DNA of 64,000 nt from Candidatus Nitrospira allomarina (GTDB lineage Bacteria > Nitrospirota > Nitrospiria > Nitrospirales > UBA8639), in assembly GCF_032050975.1 (NCBI RefSeq), contig NZ_CP116967.1:2353001-2417000 (forward strand). The letters run 5' to 3'. Below, in pieces: positions 52,888-61,640 of the stretch. Position 1 is the first letter of the stretch. Each line of letters opens with the position of its first letter. The position numbers were made by a program, and so were the translations under genes. The notes under the pieces are model-generated. The model searched no databases and was not told the DNA's origin. It saw only the letters and a list, made by a program, of their open reading frames with translations.

Positions 52888-53874
52888 ATGACCGAATCCA
52901 CGACATCCTTACTCCAAGTCACAGGATTGAAGAAATATTTTCCTGTTCGGAGCGGGCTTTTTTCCCGTGTGTCGGCATGGGTCCAGGCGGTCGACGATGT
53001 CACTTTCCATCTGAAACAGGGAGAGACGTTGGGCCTGGTCGGGGAGTCGGGTTGTGGCAAAACAACGGTGGGACGAAGCATTCTCCGGCTTATGGAGCCG
53101 ACTGCGGGAACGGTAACCTTCGAGGGAAAAGATGTGTTGGCACTCTCTTCGAAGGAATTACGGCAGACGCGTCGCCGGATGCAAATCATCTTTCAGGACC
53201 CGTATAGCTCACTCAATCCACGTATGACCATCGGGGCCATTGTAGCGGAGCCGCTCAAGATCCATCAGATCGCCAAAGGCCAGGACCTGCAGGATCAAGT
53301 GAATCAGTTGTTTATTCGTGTGGGTTTGCGGCCGGAGCATCAGTCACGGTACCCGCATGAATTCTCAGGCGGCCAACGCCAGCGTGTGGGCATTGCGCGT
53401 GCTCTCGCGCTCAATCCAAAATTCATTGTCTGTGATGAAGCCGTGTCGGCCCTGGACGTGTCCATTCAAGCGCAAATCCTGAACCTGCTTCGCGATCTCC
53501 AGCAGGAGTTTCACCTCTCCTATTTGTTCATCACCCATGATCTCAATGTGGTGCAATATCTCGCAGACCGGATTGCGGTCATGTATGTGGGCAAGTTCGC
53601 GGAAGTCGCTCCTGCTGAGGATCTCTTTGCCACACCCAAACATCCCTACACACAGGCCCTGCTCTCCGCCAATCCGGTTCCCGATCCAACAGCCCCACCC
53701 AAACGCATTATCCTTCCCGGCGATGTCCCGTCGCCCTTAAATCCTCCCGCCGGCTGCCGATTCCATCCCCGCTGTCCAGAAGTGATGGATGTCTGCAAAA
53801 CAGTAGAACCAAAGTTGACGCAGATCGGTCCTCCCGAAAAAGGCCACCAAGTCTGGTGCCACTTGTATTCTTAG
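52888..53874 (+). CDS. Peptide ABC transporter ATP-binding protein (DppF/OppF type)
   Basis: 328 residues from ATG 52888; TTG 52879 in frame is possible. Walker [22 protein letters not shown]-loop [17 protein letters not shown], signature [20 protein letters not shown], Walker [21 protein letters not shown] and H-loop [11 protein letters not shown] are complete. The C-terminal cysteine motif [15 protein letters not shown] matches the DppD-like partner. It is the last gene of the set; the region after its stop holds repeats and no clear terminator. The ribosome-binding site is weak. The complete five-gene set should form a working importer. Confidence 0.95.
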   Translation: MTESTTSLLQVTGLKKYFPVRSGLFSRVSAWVQAVDDVTFHLKQGETLGLVGESGCGKTTVGRSILRLMEPTAGTVTFEGKDVLALSSKELRQTRRRMQIIFQDPYSSLNPRMTIGAIVAEPLKIHQIAKGQDLQDQVNQLFIRVGLRPEHQSRYPHEFSGGQRQRVGIARALALNPKFIVCDEAVSALDVSIQAQILNLLRDLQQEFHLSYLFITHDLNVVQYLADRIAVMYVGKFAEVAPAEDLFATPKHPYTQALLSANPVPDPTAPPKRIILPGDVPSPLNPPAGCRFHPRCPEVMDVCKTVEPKLTQIGPPEKGHQVWCHLYS

Positions 53875-54234
53875 TAAACTCCTTCTCAACCGTCTCCGGC
53901 CTCTTCAACCTCCTGATGCGTGAAGCTTTTGACTTTACTATTCAGACATTGAACGAACACATAATGACTTGGTGAAGCCCTCCCCAAGTTGTCATCCTGA
54001 GCTCACAGCGAAGGATCTGTGCCCAGGTAAAGCGGCCGGAGTTATCTTCTTCGTCATTCCCGACATTGGTAATCGGGAATCTATCTTAGTTTCTTTTGGA
54101 TGGAACCCTATCTCACGTCCTCATTGCGCGGTGGATAGCGTTGACAAGTTTATGAATCAAGACGAAAATCAGAGAGAAGTTGGTAGGCCGAGTTAGCATG
54201 CTTTGGCGGTCTGTATACTCAATGGTTAGATTTT
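53875..54234. repeat. Intergenic region carrying two dispersed-repeat-like motifs
   Basis: 360 bp. GTCATCCTGAGC (53991-54002) followed by GCGAAGGATCT (54008-54018) resembles a widely dispersed bacterial intergenic motif. Close by, ATTCCCGA-9-TCGGGAAT (54056-54080) is a perfect 8-bp hairpin of the kind seen in GTCATTCCCG repeats. Copy number in the genome cannot be seen here. No gene is called. Confidence 0.5.
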
Positions 54235-54975
54235 ATGAGCCACCTCACTGAATCTTCAGTCCATCAAACCTACGAGTGGTATATGGACATCGAGCGCCGA
54301 CTCGGCGAGGTTGTGCGAGTTCTGCCGTTTGTTGAAGCCGCGCAACTGAAGGACGTTCACTCTCCTAGGCTGGCATCTATCCTCCTGGAAGCAGCCTCTC
54401 TAGTTGACACTCTCCTCAGGGACCAACTTCCTGAAAGCTTCGTACGCGCAAATGGCAAGACGACTTAGAAAGACGATGCAAATATTACTGACTACAGGAA
54501 TAAACTAGAATCGGTCCTAGGGCTATCACGTTCTCAATCGTTGCTACTGTTGGGAACGCCATCACCTCTTAGTCCATTCGCACCATGGGCAGACTCAGAA
54601 GATTGTGTACTTCCTTGGTGGCGAGCCTATAACGGACTCAAGCACGATCGATTGTCCAGATCGGGCGAGGTGACAATGGAAGACTGTCTGCAGGCGACAT
54701 GCGCGCTCAACCAAGTGATGATGAAGGTTTCAAAAATCCGCAGCTTTGTATTTCGCTTCGGTTGGGCCCAATTGGTAGGACATAATCCACAGATGGCAAT
54801 CAAAGACCTCGGCAAATCCACCGATCAGGGCTACGTCGCATACACAGATTTTTTTGCAACCTTCTTGTGCCCAGTTACCTATCGATCAGTCTATGATGTA
54901 AAACCGATCGATTTTCGAAACAGCGAACGTCTTCAGTCCCACCTCGGACGGCTCGGGAAGGCGGGTGAACCCTAA
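54235..54975 (+). pseudogene. Gene interrupted by an in-frame TAG codon (unknown family)
   Basis: One continuous frame from ATG 54235 to 54975, 247 codons, with a single in-frame TAG at 54466-54468 after residue 77. The two halves join as GKTT-stop-KDDANITDYRNKL and both are protein-like; the second half contains WWRAYNGLKHDRLSRSGEV, similar to helical HEPN-type proteins, which often hold a YN/KH motif. A CAG-to-TAG change would explain it. I recognise no family with confidence. It may be a decaying gene, an assembly error, or a recoded stop; the flanks are repeat-rich, which favours decay. Confidence 0.65.
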
Positions 54976-55280
54976 TCATTCTATTGGACGCACTGCCACT
55001 GAAAACTGGTCTCTGTTCCCCATGCCGAACTTTCAGCCGACCCAAAGCCCTGAGTGAAACGAAGAGTCTGGCTAGGCTTTGGTTCCACCTCGGCACATAT
55101 CCTTCGCCGCCAGCTCAGGGCGACATCTTTGTTTTCCACCAAGTCTTCACTTTTCTGTTCCAAGGTTGAATTACTGTGTTAAATCTCAGCTTTCAAAAAT
55201 TTGCTCTAGATTCCATTTGGTGGGTCACTTCTTTTTATTAGGATTTATTCCGATATAATGACTAGGAGGATGGTTACATA
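54976..55280. repeat. Intergenic region with an inverted repeat
   Basis: 305 bp. CCAAAGCC (55042-55049) and GGCTTTGG (55075-55082) form a perfect 8-bp stem around CTGAGTGAAACGAAGAG, another dispersed-repeat-like motif. No gene is recognised. Confidence 0.45.
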
Positions 55281-56939
55281 ATGAGTGACTCCTACACCAT
55301 TGGCACTCTTCTGCTGGATCGTTTGTATAAGCTGGGGCTACACCATATTTTTGGTATTCCCGGCGATTATGTGCTGACGCTCTTTAAGCTTATTGAAGAA
55401 TCGCCTATCCGGCACATCGGAACGACGCGGGAAGATTGCGCGGGCTTTGCGGCGGATGCCTATGCGCGTATACATGGGATCGGCGGCGCCTGTGTGACCT
55501 ATTGCGTGGGTGGTTTGAATATGGTCAATGCCGTTGCCTGTGCGTATGCCGAGCGGTCGCCGGTAGTGTTGATCTCCGGCTCACCAGGGTTGAATGAACG
55601 AGTCAATAATCCCTTCCTTCATCACATGGTCCGTGATTTCTCGACCCAGCGTGATGTCTTTGAAAAGATTACGGTAGCTTCCGTCGTGTTAGATGACCCT
55701 CATACTGCGGAAAGGGAGATCGACCGGGCCTTGAAGGCCTTAATGCAATTCAAGCGGCCGATCTATTTGGAGATTCCACGAGACCTCGTGATGACTCCCG
55801 TGCAGGTGGCCTCAATCAAACCACCGACAGTCACGGCCTGCCAGAGTGATCCGGCGGCACTCAAAGAAGCCGTTGCAGAAGTTCGCGGTATTCTGTCCGG
55901 TGCCGAACGTCCGGTTATTCTGGCCGGTGCCGAAATCCATCGATTCGGTCTTCAGGACCAATTGACCGAACTGGTCGAGCATATGAATGTGCCCATCGCC
56001 ACGACCTTGCTGGGGAAGTCCGTCCTTCGCGAAGACCATCCATTGAATATCGGGGTGTATGGCGGACTGGTGGGGCGTGAAGAAATTTTGGAGTTCGTGG
56101 AAAATGCCGACTGTCTGCTGACCTTAGGAACATTGCTCACTGATGTGGAAGACGTCAAAGCACATGCCACGCTCCTGGCGGCAGGCCGGACCGTTCATGC
56201 GACGGCGGACTCCATTGCTATCAAGCATCATAAATATGAAGACGTCCGTTTTGAAGATTTTATTCAAGCCCTGGTGGCGTCCCCATTGCCGTCGTTCCCT
56301 GCACGAGCGCTCCCGCCACGCGATAGTGTCCGTTTTGACCCACCTGGTCCGGACGCGGCAGTGACCCTTCGCAAAGTGTTCGGATATTTGGATGGTTTGC
56401 TCAACGAGAAGACTGTGGTGATTGCCGATGTCGGGGAGTCGCTGTTTGCCGCTGCAGATCTGCGTGTACGAAAAAGTGCGGATTTCCTGTCTCCGGCCTA
56501 TTACACCTCCATGGGATTTAGTGTCCCGGCCGCTCTCGGTGCGGGGTTTGCCGATCCCGGACTGAGGCCCCTTGTGTTAGTAGGTGACGGCGCATTCCAA
56601 ATGACCGGCACCGAATTGTCCACCTGCATTCGCTATGGGCAGGCCCCCATTGTGGTGGTGCTGAATAACCGCGGCTATGGGACGGAGCGGGAAATTCTCG
56701 AAGGTCCGTTCAACGACATCCATGAATGGCAATACGAAAAGATTTGTGATGTGTTGGGCGGAGGCGTGGGCCATCGAGTGGGCACGTTCGGAGACTTAGT
56801 CCAAGCTTTGAGCCTTGCCGTTGGTGATCCGAAGCAAGTCCATGTACTGAATGTGCTGCTTGATCCTCGTGACCGATCCACCGCCATGAAACGTGTTGCC
56901 CAGCGATTGGCCAAACGAATGGGGGGACAAAAGACCTGA
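55281..56939 (+). CDS. Thiamine-diphosphate-dependent 2-oxoacid decarboxylase (pyruvate/indolepyruvate decarboxylase type)
   Basis: 552 residues. Residues of the pyruvate-decarboxylase clade are all present: Asp29 (IFGIPGDYVL), Glu51 (TTREDCAGFAADAYARI), the His114-His115 pair (PFLHHMVRDFSTQRDV), the ThDP motif VGDGAFQMTGTELST (435 onward) closing with VVVLNNRGYG, and Glu469 in GTEREILEGPF. It should decarboxylate pyruvate, indolepyruvate or another 2-oxoacid to an aldehyde. Substrate choice cannot be read. AGGAGGATGG lies before ATG 55281. It stands alone; a neighbouring alcohol dehydrogenase is absent. Confidence 0.9.
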   Translation: MSDSYTIGTLLLDRLYKLGLHHIFGIPGDYVLTLFKLIEESPIRHIGTTREDCAGFAADAYARIHGIGGACVTYCVGGLNMVNAVACAYAERSPVVLISGSPGLNERVNNPFLHHMVRDFSTQRDVFEKITVASVVLDDPHTAEREIDRALKALMQFKRPIYLEIPRDLVMTPVQVASIKPPTVTACQSDPAALKEAVAEVRGILSGAERPVILAGAEIHRFGLQDQLTELVEHMNVPIATTLLGKSVLREDHPLNIGVYGGLVGREEILEFVENADCLLTLGTLLTDVEDVKAHATLLAAGRTVHATADSIAIKHHKYEDVRFEDFIQALVASPLPSFPARALPPRDSVRFDPPGPDAAVTLRKVFGYLDGLLNEKTVVIADVGESLFAAADLRVRKSADFLSPAYYTSMGFSVPAALGAGFADPGLRPLVLVGDGAFQMTGTELSTCIRYGQAPIVVVLNNRGYGTEREILEGPFNDIHEWQYEKICDVLGGGVGHRVGTFGDLVQALSLAVGDPKQVHVLNVLLDPRDRSTAMKRVAQRLAKRMGGQKT

Positions 56940-57386
56940 GATTCCTTTTTTAATGGTTCTTTGAAGAGAGCTGGTTGTTCTCCCGCTATTTTTCCCTCCA
57001 CTCTTACTTTCTGAGAATGTTGTGAATATACGATAGATGCCGGATTTCAATATGGCAGCCCAAGTTATTCCTTGTCGCGTCCCGCAGGTCCCCCCACTTT
57101 ATTGGAGTGTTCGCCTTTGGGCCTAGCCGGTAGGCACCCGTCAGCGCCCACCTGTTGGCCAGCAACGGATGCTGAAATCTCACCCACCCCAATAAGATTT
57201 CAGAAATTATTTGAAAGGACTATAGACCTTCTCTCATTTCAAAAGTCCTTTTAACTCCGCAATTTCACTCTTCACGATATGCATCAAAACCCCTTGTCCA
57301 GATTGGTTGCGGGCTTGATTCATGCGCCCGTATAATGGTCTGGTTTGAGACAAATTTTTCCTTTCAGCCAGGATAGGACCCTTCTT
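56940..57386. other. Intergenic region with one hairpin
   Basis: 447 bp. A stem AAAGGACT (57214-57221) and AGTCCTTT (57244-57251) with a short T-run could end the upstream transcript or lie in the leader of the MEMO-like gene. Frames on the opposite strand are shadows. No gene is recognised. Confidence 0.4.
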
Positions 57387-58655
57387 ATGAGTACCGAGAC
57401 CGTCGAAAAAGATTCCAAAAACTACCCGATTCTCCGGAATTTGCAATATTCCCCGCTGAAGCAGGGAGAGGAGCAATACATTGTGTTGTGGGACCCTTCC
57501 GGCCTGTCTTCTGAAAAGCTCGTATTGCCGCTGAATTTTTTCTATCTGTTTCAGTTTTTTGATGGAGAACATTCCCTGGAACAGGTTGGTGCCGAGTATC
57601 TCAAGAAGTATGGCGAATTTATGATGCCGGATCGCCTCACAAAATTGGTGAGCGATCTGGACGAGAAATTGTTTTTGGAAGGAGAGCGACTGAAGCAGGT
57701 GCAGGCGCAAGCCTTTGAGGCCTATCGAAAGCTTGACTCGAGACCGATGGCGTTCGCCGGGCAGCAATATGAATCCGATCCCGCCAAACTGCGGGCGCAG
57801 ATCGATGGGTTTTATTCCTCCAAAGAAGGTCCGGAAAAAGGGAAAGCGGAATGTGCCGGTCAGACGATTAAAGGGCTTGTCGCCCCGAATTTTGAATTGA
57901 AAGGTGCCGGGCCAATCTACGCGTGGGGCTATCAGGAATTACGGGAAGGCCAGGTCCCGGATGTGTTGGTGTTGATCGGCACATGCCATGCCGGCCTCGA
58001 AGGGGGAATTGCCTTTACGGATAAAGATTTCGAAACGCCGTTTGGGACTGTGCCGGTTAATCGAGCAATTATCGATTTAATTCGCAAAGAAACCGGTGAA
58101 ACTTTTTTTGTGGAAGATATTGCCCATCTTCGAGAGCATAGCCTGGAGTTGCAACTGCCGTTTCTTAAGCATGCGCTTGGTGAAGGGCGGGAGATTTCCA
58201 TTCTACCGATTCTCGTTGATTTTCCTCCGGAGACATTGACAGGTGGAGAGTATCAACAGCTCTTTCACCGCATTGATCAATTTCTCACGATTACAAAACG
58301 TGCGATCCAGGCCAGCGGGCAACAGGTGTGTGTCATTGGCAGCGCCAATCTGGCGCATATCGGGATTCGGTATGGAGACAAAACGCCTCCCACTGATTTT
58401 TCCTTTCACCGATGTATGCAGATTGATCTGGAAATGTTGAAGAAGGTGGAAGAAGCGGACCCGGAAGGGTTTGCAGAATTTATCTTGAAAGAGGGAAATC
58501 AGCGGCGCATTTTAGGATTTGGGGTCATTTTTTCCTTGATGAAACTCCTCAAGCGTGATGGTGAGGACTTCAAAGGGCAGGTGCTACGCTATGATCGGGG
58601 TATTACCGATCAGTTTAATTCGACGGTGACTTACGCCAGTATCGTGTTTGTCTAA
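57387..58655 (+). CDS. MEMO-family (AmmeMemoRadiSam protein B-like) protein with an extra N-terminal domain
   Basis: 422 residues from ATG 57387 (AGGA 8 nt ahead; the frame opens at 57345). Residues about 15-100 form an additional helical domain (KLVLPLNFFYLFQFFDGEHS) not part of MEMO. From about 160 on it follows MEMO1: IKGLVAPNFELKGAGPIYAW, IGTCHAGLEGGIAF, REHSLELQLPFLKHALGEGR, CVIGSANLAHIGIRYG. The MEMO1 metal site uses two histidines and a cysteine; here the first histidine (in APHAG) is Asn168, while His201 and His251 are kept. Neither the radical SAM nor the AMMECR1 partner is present in the window, so function is open. Confidence 0.88.
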   Translation: MSTETVEKDSKNYPILRNLQYSPLKQGEEQYIVLWDPSGLSSEKLVLPLNFFYLFQFFDGEHSLEQVGAEYLKKYGEFMMPDRLTKLVSDLDEKLFLEGERLKQVQAQAFEAYRKLDSRPMAFAGQQYESDPAKLRAQIDGFYSSKEGPEKGKAECAGQTIKGLVAPNFELKGAGPIYAWGYQELREGQVPDVLVLIGTCHAGLEGGIAFTDKDFETPFGTVPVNRAIIDLIRKETGETFFVEDIAHLREHSLELQLPFLKHALGEGREISILPILVDFPPETLTGGEYQQLFHRIDQFLTITKRAIQASGQQVCVIGSANLAHIGIRYGDKTPPTDFSFHRCMQIDLEMLKKVEEADPEGFAEFILKEGNQRRILGFGVIFSLMKLLKRDGEDFKGQVLRYDRGITDQFNSTVTYASIVFV

Positions 58656-58657
58656 CG

Positions 58658-58801
58658 GGTCTGTTGAAAAAAGCCGTCAGCGGCGTTCTCCCCATTTTTC
58701 CGTGCTCACGTATTGCACATACGCTCCGTGCGAAAAAATGGCTGTGGCCTTGCTGGACGCACCCTTCGGGAAAACTCAGGGCATGCTTTTTGGAACAGAC
58801 C
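58658..58801 (+). repeat. MITE/REP-like dispersed element, copy A
   Basis: 144 bp with terminal inverted repeats GGTCTGTT (58658-58665) and AACAGACC (58794-58801). The interior (GCCGTCAGCGGCGTTCTC, CCGTGCTCACGTATTGC, ATACGCTCCGTGCG, GGCTGTGGCCTTGCTGGACG) aligns with copy B read on the other strand. Stems such as CCATTTTT/AAAAATGG differ from copy B in a paired way. It lies just after the MEMO-like stop. Confidence 0.75.
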
Positions 58802-58879
58802 AGAATCTTCCAAGGGGCCGTATGACTGTGCGACGTTTTGCCCTCGGAGATTAGTATTATTCAACACTCCGCTTAAGGG

Positions 58880-59413
58880 CTATTCTTCTGCTCTGATCTT
58901 CATTGGTACCGGTTCCAGCGGGTTGTCCCGGCTATCGCATGGCAAGGCGGCAATCTGATCCACCACCTCCATACCTTTCACCACCCTGCCGAACACCGTA
59001 TACATGCGATCAAGACTGCTGGTGTCTTCCACGATGATATAGAACTGGGATCCGCTATCGGAAATATCCCGGGTGGCATCTGGATTTCGTGGAACTTTGG
59101 CCATGGCAACCGTCCCGCGACGGTGAGGTCGATCACTCGGTTCTGACGGGAGGCTAAACCCCGGTCCCCCGGTACCATGGAGTTCCCGGTTAGGATGTTT
59201 GCTCAATGGGTCTCCACCCTGGATCAGAAATTTAGGCACGACCCGGTGAAATGTCGTGTCATCGTAGAATTTCAGCCTGACGAGATTGAGGAAACTTTCC
59301 ACATGGCGGGGCGCGTCGTCCGTAAAAAAGCGGATTTCTATATCCCCGAATTTTGTGGAGATAATGGCCTTGGGATTTTTCTTTTTGAATTGTAAGGGAG
59401 ATGGTGTCGTCAC
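58880..59413 (-). CDS. Cyclophilin-type peptidyl-prolyl cis-trans isomerase
   Basis: 177 residues, start GTG 59413. The cyclophilin core is clear: HVESFLNLVRLKFYDDTTFH, RVVPKFLIQGGDPL, GTVAMAKVP and SGSQFYIIVEDTSSLDRMYT with VFGRVVKGMEVVDQI. It lacks a signal peptide and should assist protein folding in the cytoplasm by isomerising proline bonds. The usual active-site Arg and Phe (FHRVV, GSQFYI) are kept. A short upstream frame with a CxNC segment is a shadow. The ribosome-binding site before the GTG is weak, so the exact start is uncertain. Confidence 0.92.
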   Translation of the reverse strand: MTTPSPLQFKKKNPKAIISTKFGDIEIRFFTDDAPRHVESFLNLVRLKFYDDTTFHRVVPKFLIQGGDPLSKHPNRELHGTGGPGFSLPSEPSDRPHRRGTVAMAKVPRNPDATRDISDSGSQFYIIVEDTSSLDRMYTVFGRVVKGMEVVDQIAALPCDSRDNPLEPVPMKIRAEE

Positions 59414-59545
59414 AGTTCTGGCACTCTACCAAGGGATCGCAAAGTTCATCAAGCATCACGGACATTTGCGTAGAGGGGACACACAGAAATATGTGTTGAC
59501 AAGAGACAATGTCCGCACTTCAGGTATGGTATGGCTCTGAAAACG

Positions 59546-60799
59546 TCACATCATTTGGAATGTCGTTTCGAGCAGATCACAACTTTTACCAAGGTGGTCT
59601 TCTCCCAGAAAAGAGTGCTGTAAGCTCTGGCACTGCCTTTTCACATCAGAAGAACTGAACAGGGCCTGAAGCCCCGTGGCAATATTGGAAGCTTTAAACC
59701 TTCGTTTCGGAATGATTCTGCCCACCCCTAATTTTTCAACCCGAGCGGCATTGTCAAATTGATCAAACGCCAGGGGTTGAATCACTTGCGGGGTGCCTGC
59801 TCGTAAGGCCTGGGAACAGGTGCCGATGCCTCCATGGTGGATGAGGGCCGCCGCATGTGGGAGGAGTTGGCTGAGGGGCACATAGGAAAAGTGCGTGATC
59901 CCCTTCGGGAGAAATGCAGGAAGTTGTTCCGGGTATCGCGTCAGAAAAATCGCCGGGCGTCCCAGTTGCTGGCTGGCTTCAGTCGCCTCCTTGAAAAAAG
60001 ATCGGCCATGTTTATTGGCCGAGCCAACGGTATAGATGAGGGGCTCCGGGTGTGTTTCAAAAAAATTCTGTACGGTTGCGGGAACGACACTGTCCGGAGC
60101 TTCATCATAGAGAGGAAAGCCGGTGACATGGGTTTTCGGAGGCCAGTCAGGTTGAGGGAAAGCAAACCACTCAGGAAACAGACCCAGGACCAGATCGGGT
60201 GAATGCAGCCAGTTGTGGAAGATCCGTGAAACTGGTGGCAGGCCGAGCTGACGGCGAAAATCATTGAGTTCGGGTTTTACTATAGGATCGATGAACGTGT
60301 GATCAAGAAATTTCCACACGCCGTTTTTGAATGCAACGGGCAACCAATCCGGAAGAGTCAGACCGGGAATTTTTGGAGCTTGGTGGGCTGAGTGGAAGAC
60401 ACCTGGTGAAAAATGGACGGTGGCATGGGGGATGTGGTGGGTTTCTTGAAGAAGGCGAGCGGCAAACCCCAGGGTGGAACTGATCAGCAGGGTATTTCCC
60501 GGGATGATCTTTGACTGAAGGAGCGAATAGGTTTCTTCCAAGGCGCTCGAGACGATCTGTTTCATGAGGAGCCGCCAGCCTTTGTGGGGATGCCACAAAT
60601 CAGGATTGTTGGCTATCGCCTCATAGTCATCGGCCGTTCCCAAGGCGATAAACGCGACTCCCGCTTTGTGAACCAGTTCTTGGAAATGGGCACTGGTGAA
60701 GATTGTGACTTTATGCCCGCGTTGCTGGAGTTCTCTAGACATCCCCACCAGGGGCAGGACATCCCCGTAACTCCCCACGGCCAGAATAAGAATCGTCAT
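59546..60799 (-). CDS. UDP-glycosyltransferase-type (GT1/MGT) glycosyltransferase
   Basis: 417 residues. It opens MTILILAVGSYGDVLPLVGM with a GT-B fold N-domain, and the donor-site motif HFSYVPLSQLLPHAAALIHH leads to GGIGTCSQALRAGTPQVIQP, FDQFDNAARVEKLGVG. The family transfers a sugar from UDP- or dTDP-sugars to lipids, sterols or other small acceptors; rhamnosyltransferase and sterol-glucosyltransferase relatives look alike. The acceptor is unknown. Start ATG 60799 has AGGT before it. A DUF898 membrane-protein gene ends 16 bp upstream on the same strand and is probably co-transcribed. Confidence 0.92.
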   Translation of the reverse strand: MTILILAVGSYGDVLPLVGMSRELQQRGHKVTIFTSAHFQELVHKAGVAFIALGTADDYEAIANNPDLWHPHKGWRLLMKQIVSSALEETYSLLQSKIIPGNTLLISSTLGFAARLLQETHHIPHATVHFSPGVFHSAHQAPKIPGLTLPDWLPVAFKNGVWKFLDHTFIDPIVKPELNDFRRQLGLPPVSRIFHNWLHSPDLVLGLFPEWFAFPQPDWPPKTHVTGFPLYDEAPDSVVPATVQNFFETHPEPLIYTVGSANKHGRSFFKEATEASQQLGRPAIFLTRYPEQLPAFLPKGITHFSYVPLSQLLPHAAALIHHGGIGTCSQALRAGTPQVIQPLAFDQFDNAARVEKLGVGRIIPKRRFKASNIATGLQALFSSSDVKRQCQSLQHSFLGEDHLGKSCDLLETTFQMM

Positions 60800-60815
60800 T
60801 GAGTTTGACCTGACG

Positions 60816-61142
60816 TTACCCTTGGAATTCCTCGTTTGCGAATGCGAGGTTATTCGTCTGCCATCGTTTCAACCGGCAAAAGCCCCAAGGCATATAGAGT
60901 CCGAAGGTGATGATCGTGAGCACCATGATCAGGAGCCAGGTCCCAAAAAATCCTAATCCCGTTCCGTGAAAGGCGAGTTGGCGATTCCCGATGAAGGTGT
61001 GTTCTGAAATCCACCGCTGCTGAGCGGAATAGGCCCACGGAAAAAATAAGCCAAAGGTGATCACGGTCAACACCCACGTCCAGATAAATAACCATAAACA
61101 ACTGAATCCTGTTCCGCGAAAATCAAAGCGCTGATGATTCAT
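60816..61142 (-). CDS. DUF898/YjgN-like membrane protein
   Basis: 108 residues from ATG 61142 (MNHQRFDFRGTGFSCLWLFI), with GAGGGAG three nt before it; longer starts add a tail with no ribosome-binding site. Two similar blocks repeat: FRGTGFSCLWLFI...ITFGLFFPWAYSAQQRWISE and FHGTGLGFFGTWL...ITFGLYMPWGFCRLKRWQTN. This duplicated unit, each with one to two helices, is typical of the DUF898 family of inner-membrane proteins. Function is unknown. Its stop is 16 bp from the glycosyltransferase start, so membrane embedding of the glycosyltransferase product is a possible link. Confidence 0.85.
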   Translation of the reverse strand: MNHQRFDFRGTGFSCLWLFIWTWVLTVITFGLFFPWAYSAQQRWISEHTFIGNRQLAFHGTGLGFFGTWLLIMVLTIITFGLYMPWGFCRLKRWQTNNLAFANEEFQG

Positions 61143-61295
61143 GGGCTCCCTCATGAAAGTGTGGAGAATTCCCCACAGCCTACCATGGGAAGGTTTGTTG
61201 GTGAAAAAAAATATACCTTGGGACTTTGGAATATTGTAAAGATTTCGCCGCTTCATCAACTAAGGAGTCAACGAGGCTCACCAGAGAAAAATAGT

Positions 61296-61416
61296 GGAGT
61301 GTTCAAAAAGGCGCGTCCCGCAAGGCCGCAGCCGCTTGGGCGAGCGGAGCGTATGGAGGAGTACGTGAGCACGGCCAAGCGGCGAAAACGCCGGTGGCGG
61401 CAATTTTCAACACTCC
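61296..61416 (-). repeat. MITE/REP-like dispersed element, copy B
   Basis: 121 bp with terminal inverted repeats GGAGTGTT (61296-61303) and AACACTCC (61409-61416). Read on the minus strand its interior (GCCGCCACCGGCGTTTTCGC, CCGTGCTCACGTACTCC, ATACGCTCCGCTCGC, GGCTGCGGCCTTGCGGGACG) follows copy A. The stem GCCGCTTGG/CCAAGCGGC replaces CCATTTTT/AAAAATGG of copy A with pairing kept. No open reading frame of note. Confidence 0.75.
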
Positions 61417-61580
61417 CACATAAGATTTTTCTTCCGGCGGGCTGAGAGCTGAGAGAAAGCGTAATTGGTTGTGAGAGCATTTCTAGAAGGGAGACCACAG
61501 AACCAGATAAAATTTCAAAAAATCAAGAGATTGACCTTCATCCCGGAGTCATACTAGCGTAACACCTATGACGAAATACT

Positions 61581-61615
61581 GGGACAGACCGGTTTGGGAA
61601 GACTGTCCTTTTTTT
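61581..61615 (+). terminator. Terminator-like hairpin in the elbB leader
   Basis: GGACAG (61582-61587) pairs with CTGTCC (61603-61608) and is followed by seven T (61609-61615). No plus-strand gene lies upstream in the preceding kilobase, and the elbB start is only 25 nt further, so it may act as an attenuator for elbB rather than end another transcript. Confidence 0.6.
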
Positions 61616-61640
61616 GGTCTTCAGGGAAAAGGAGGAAATG

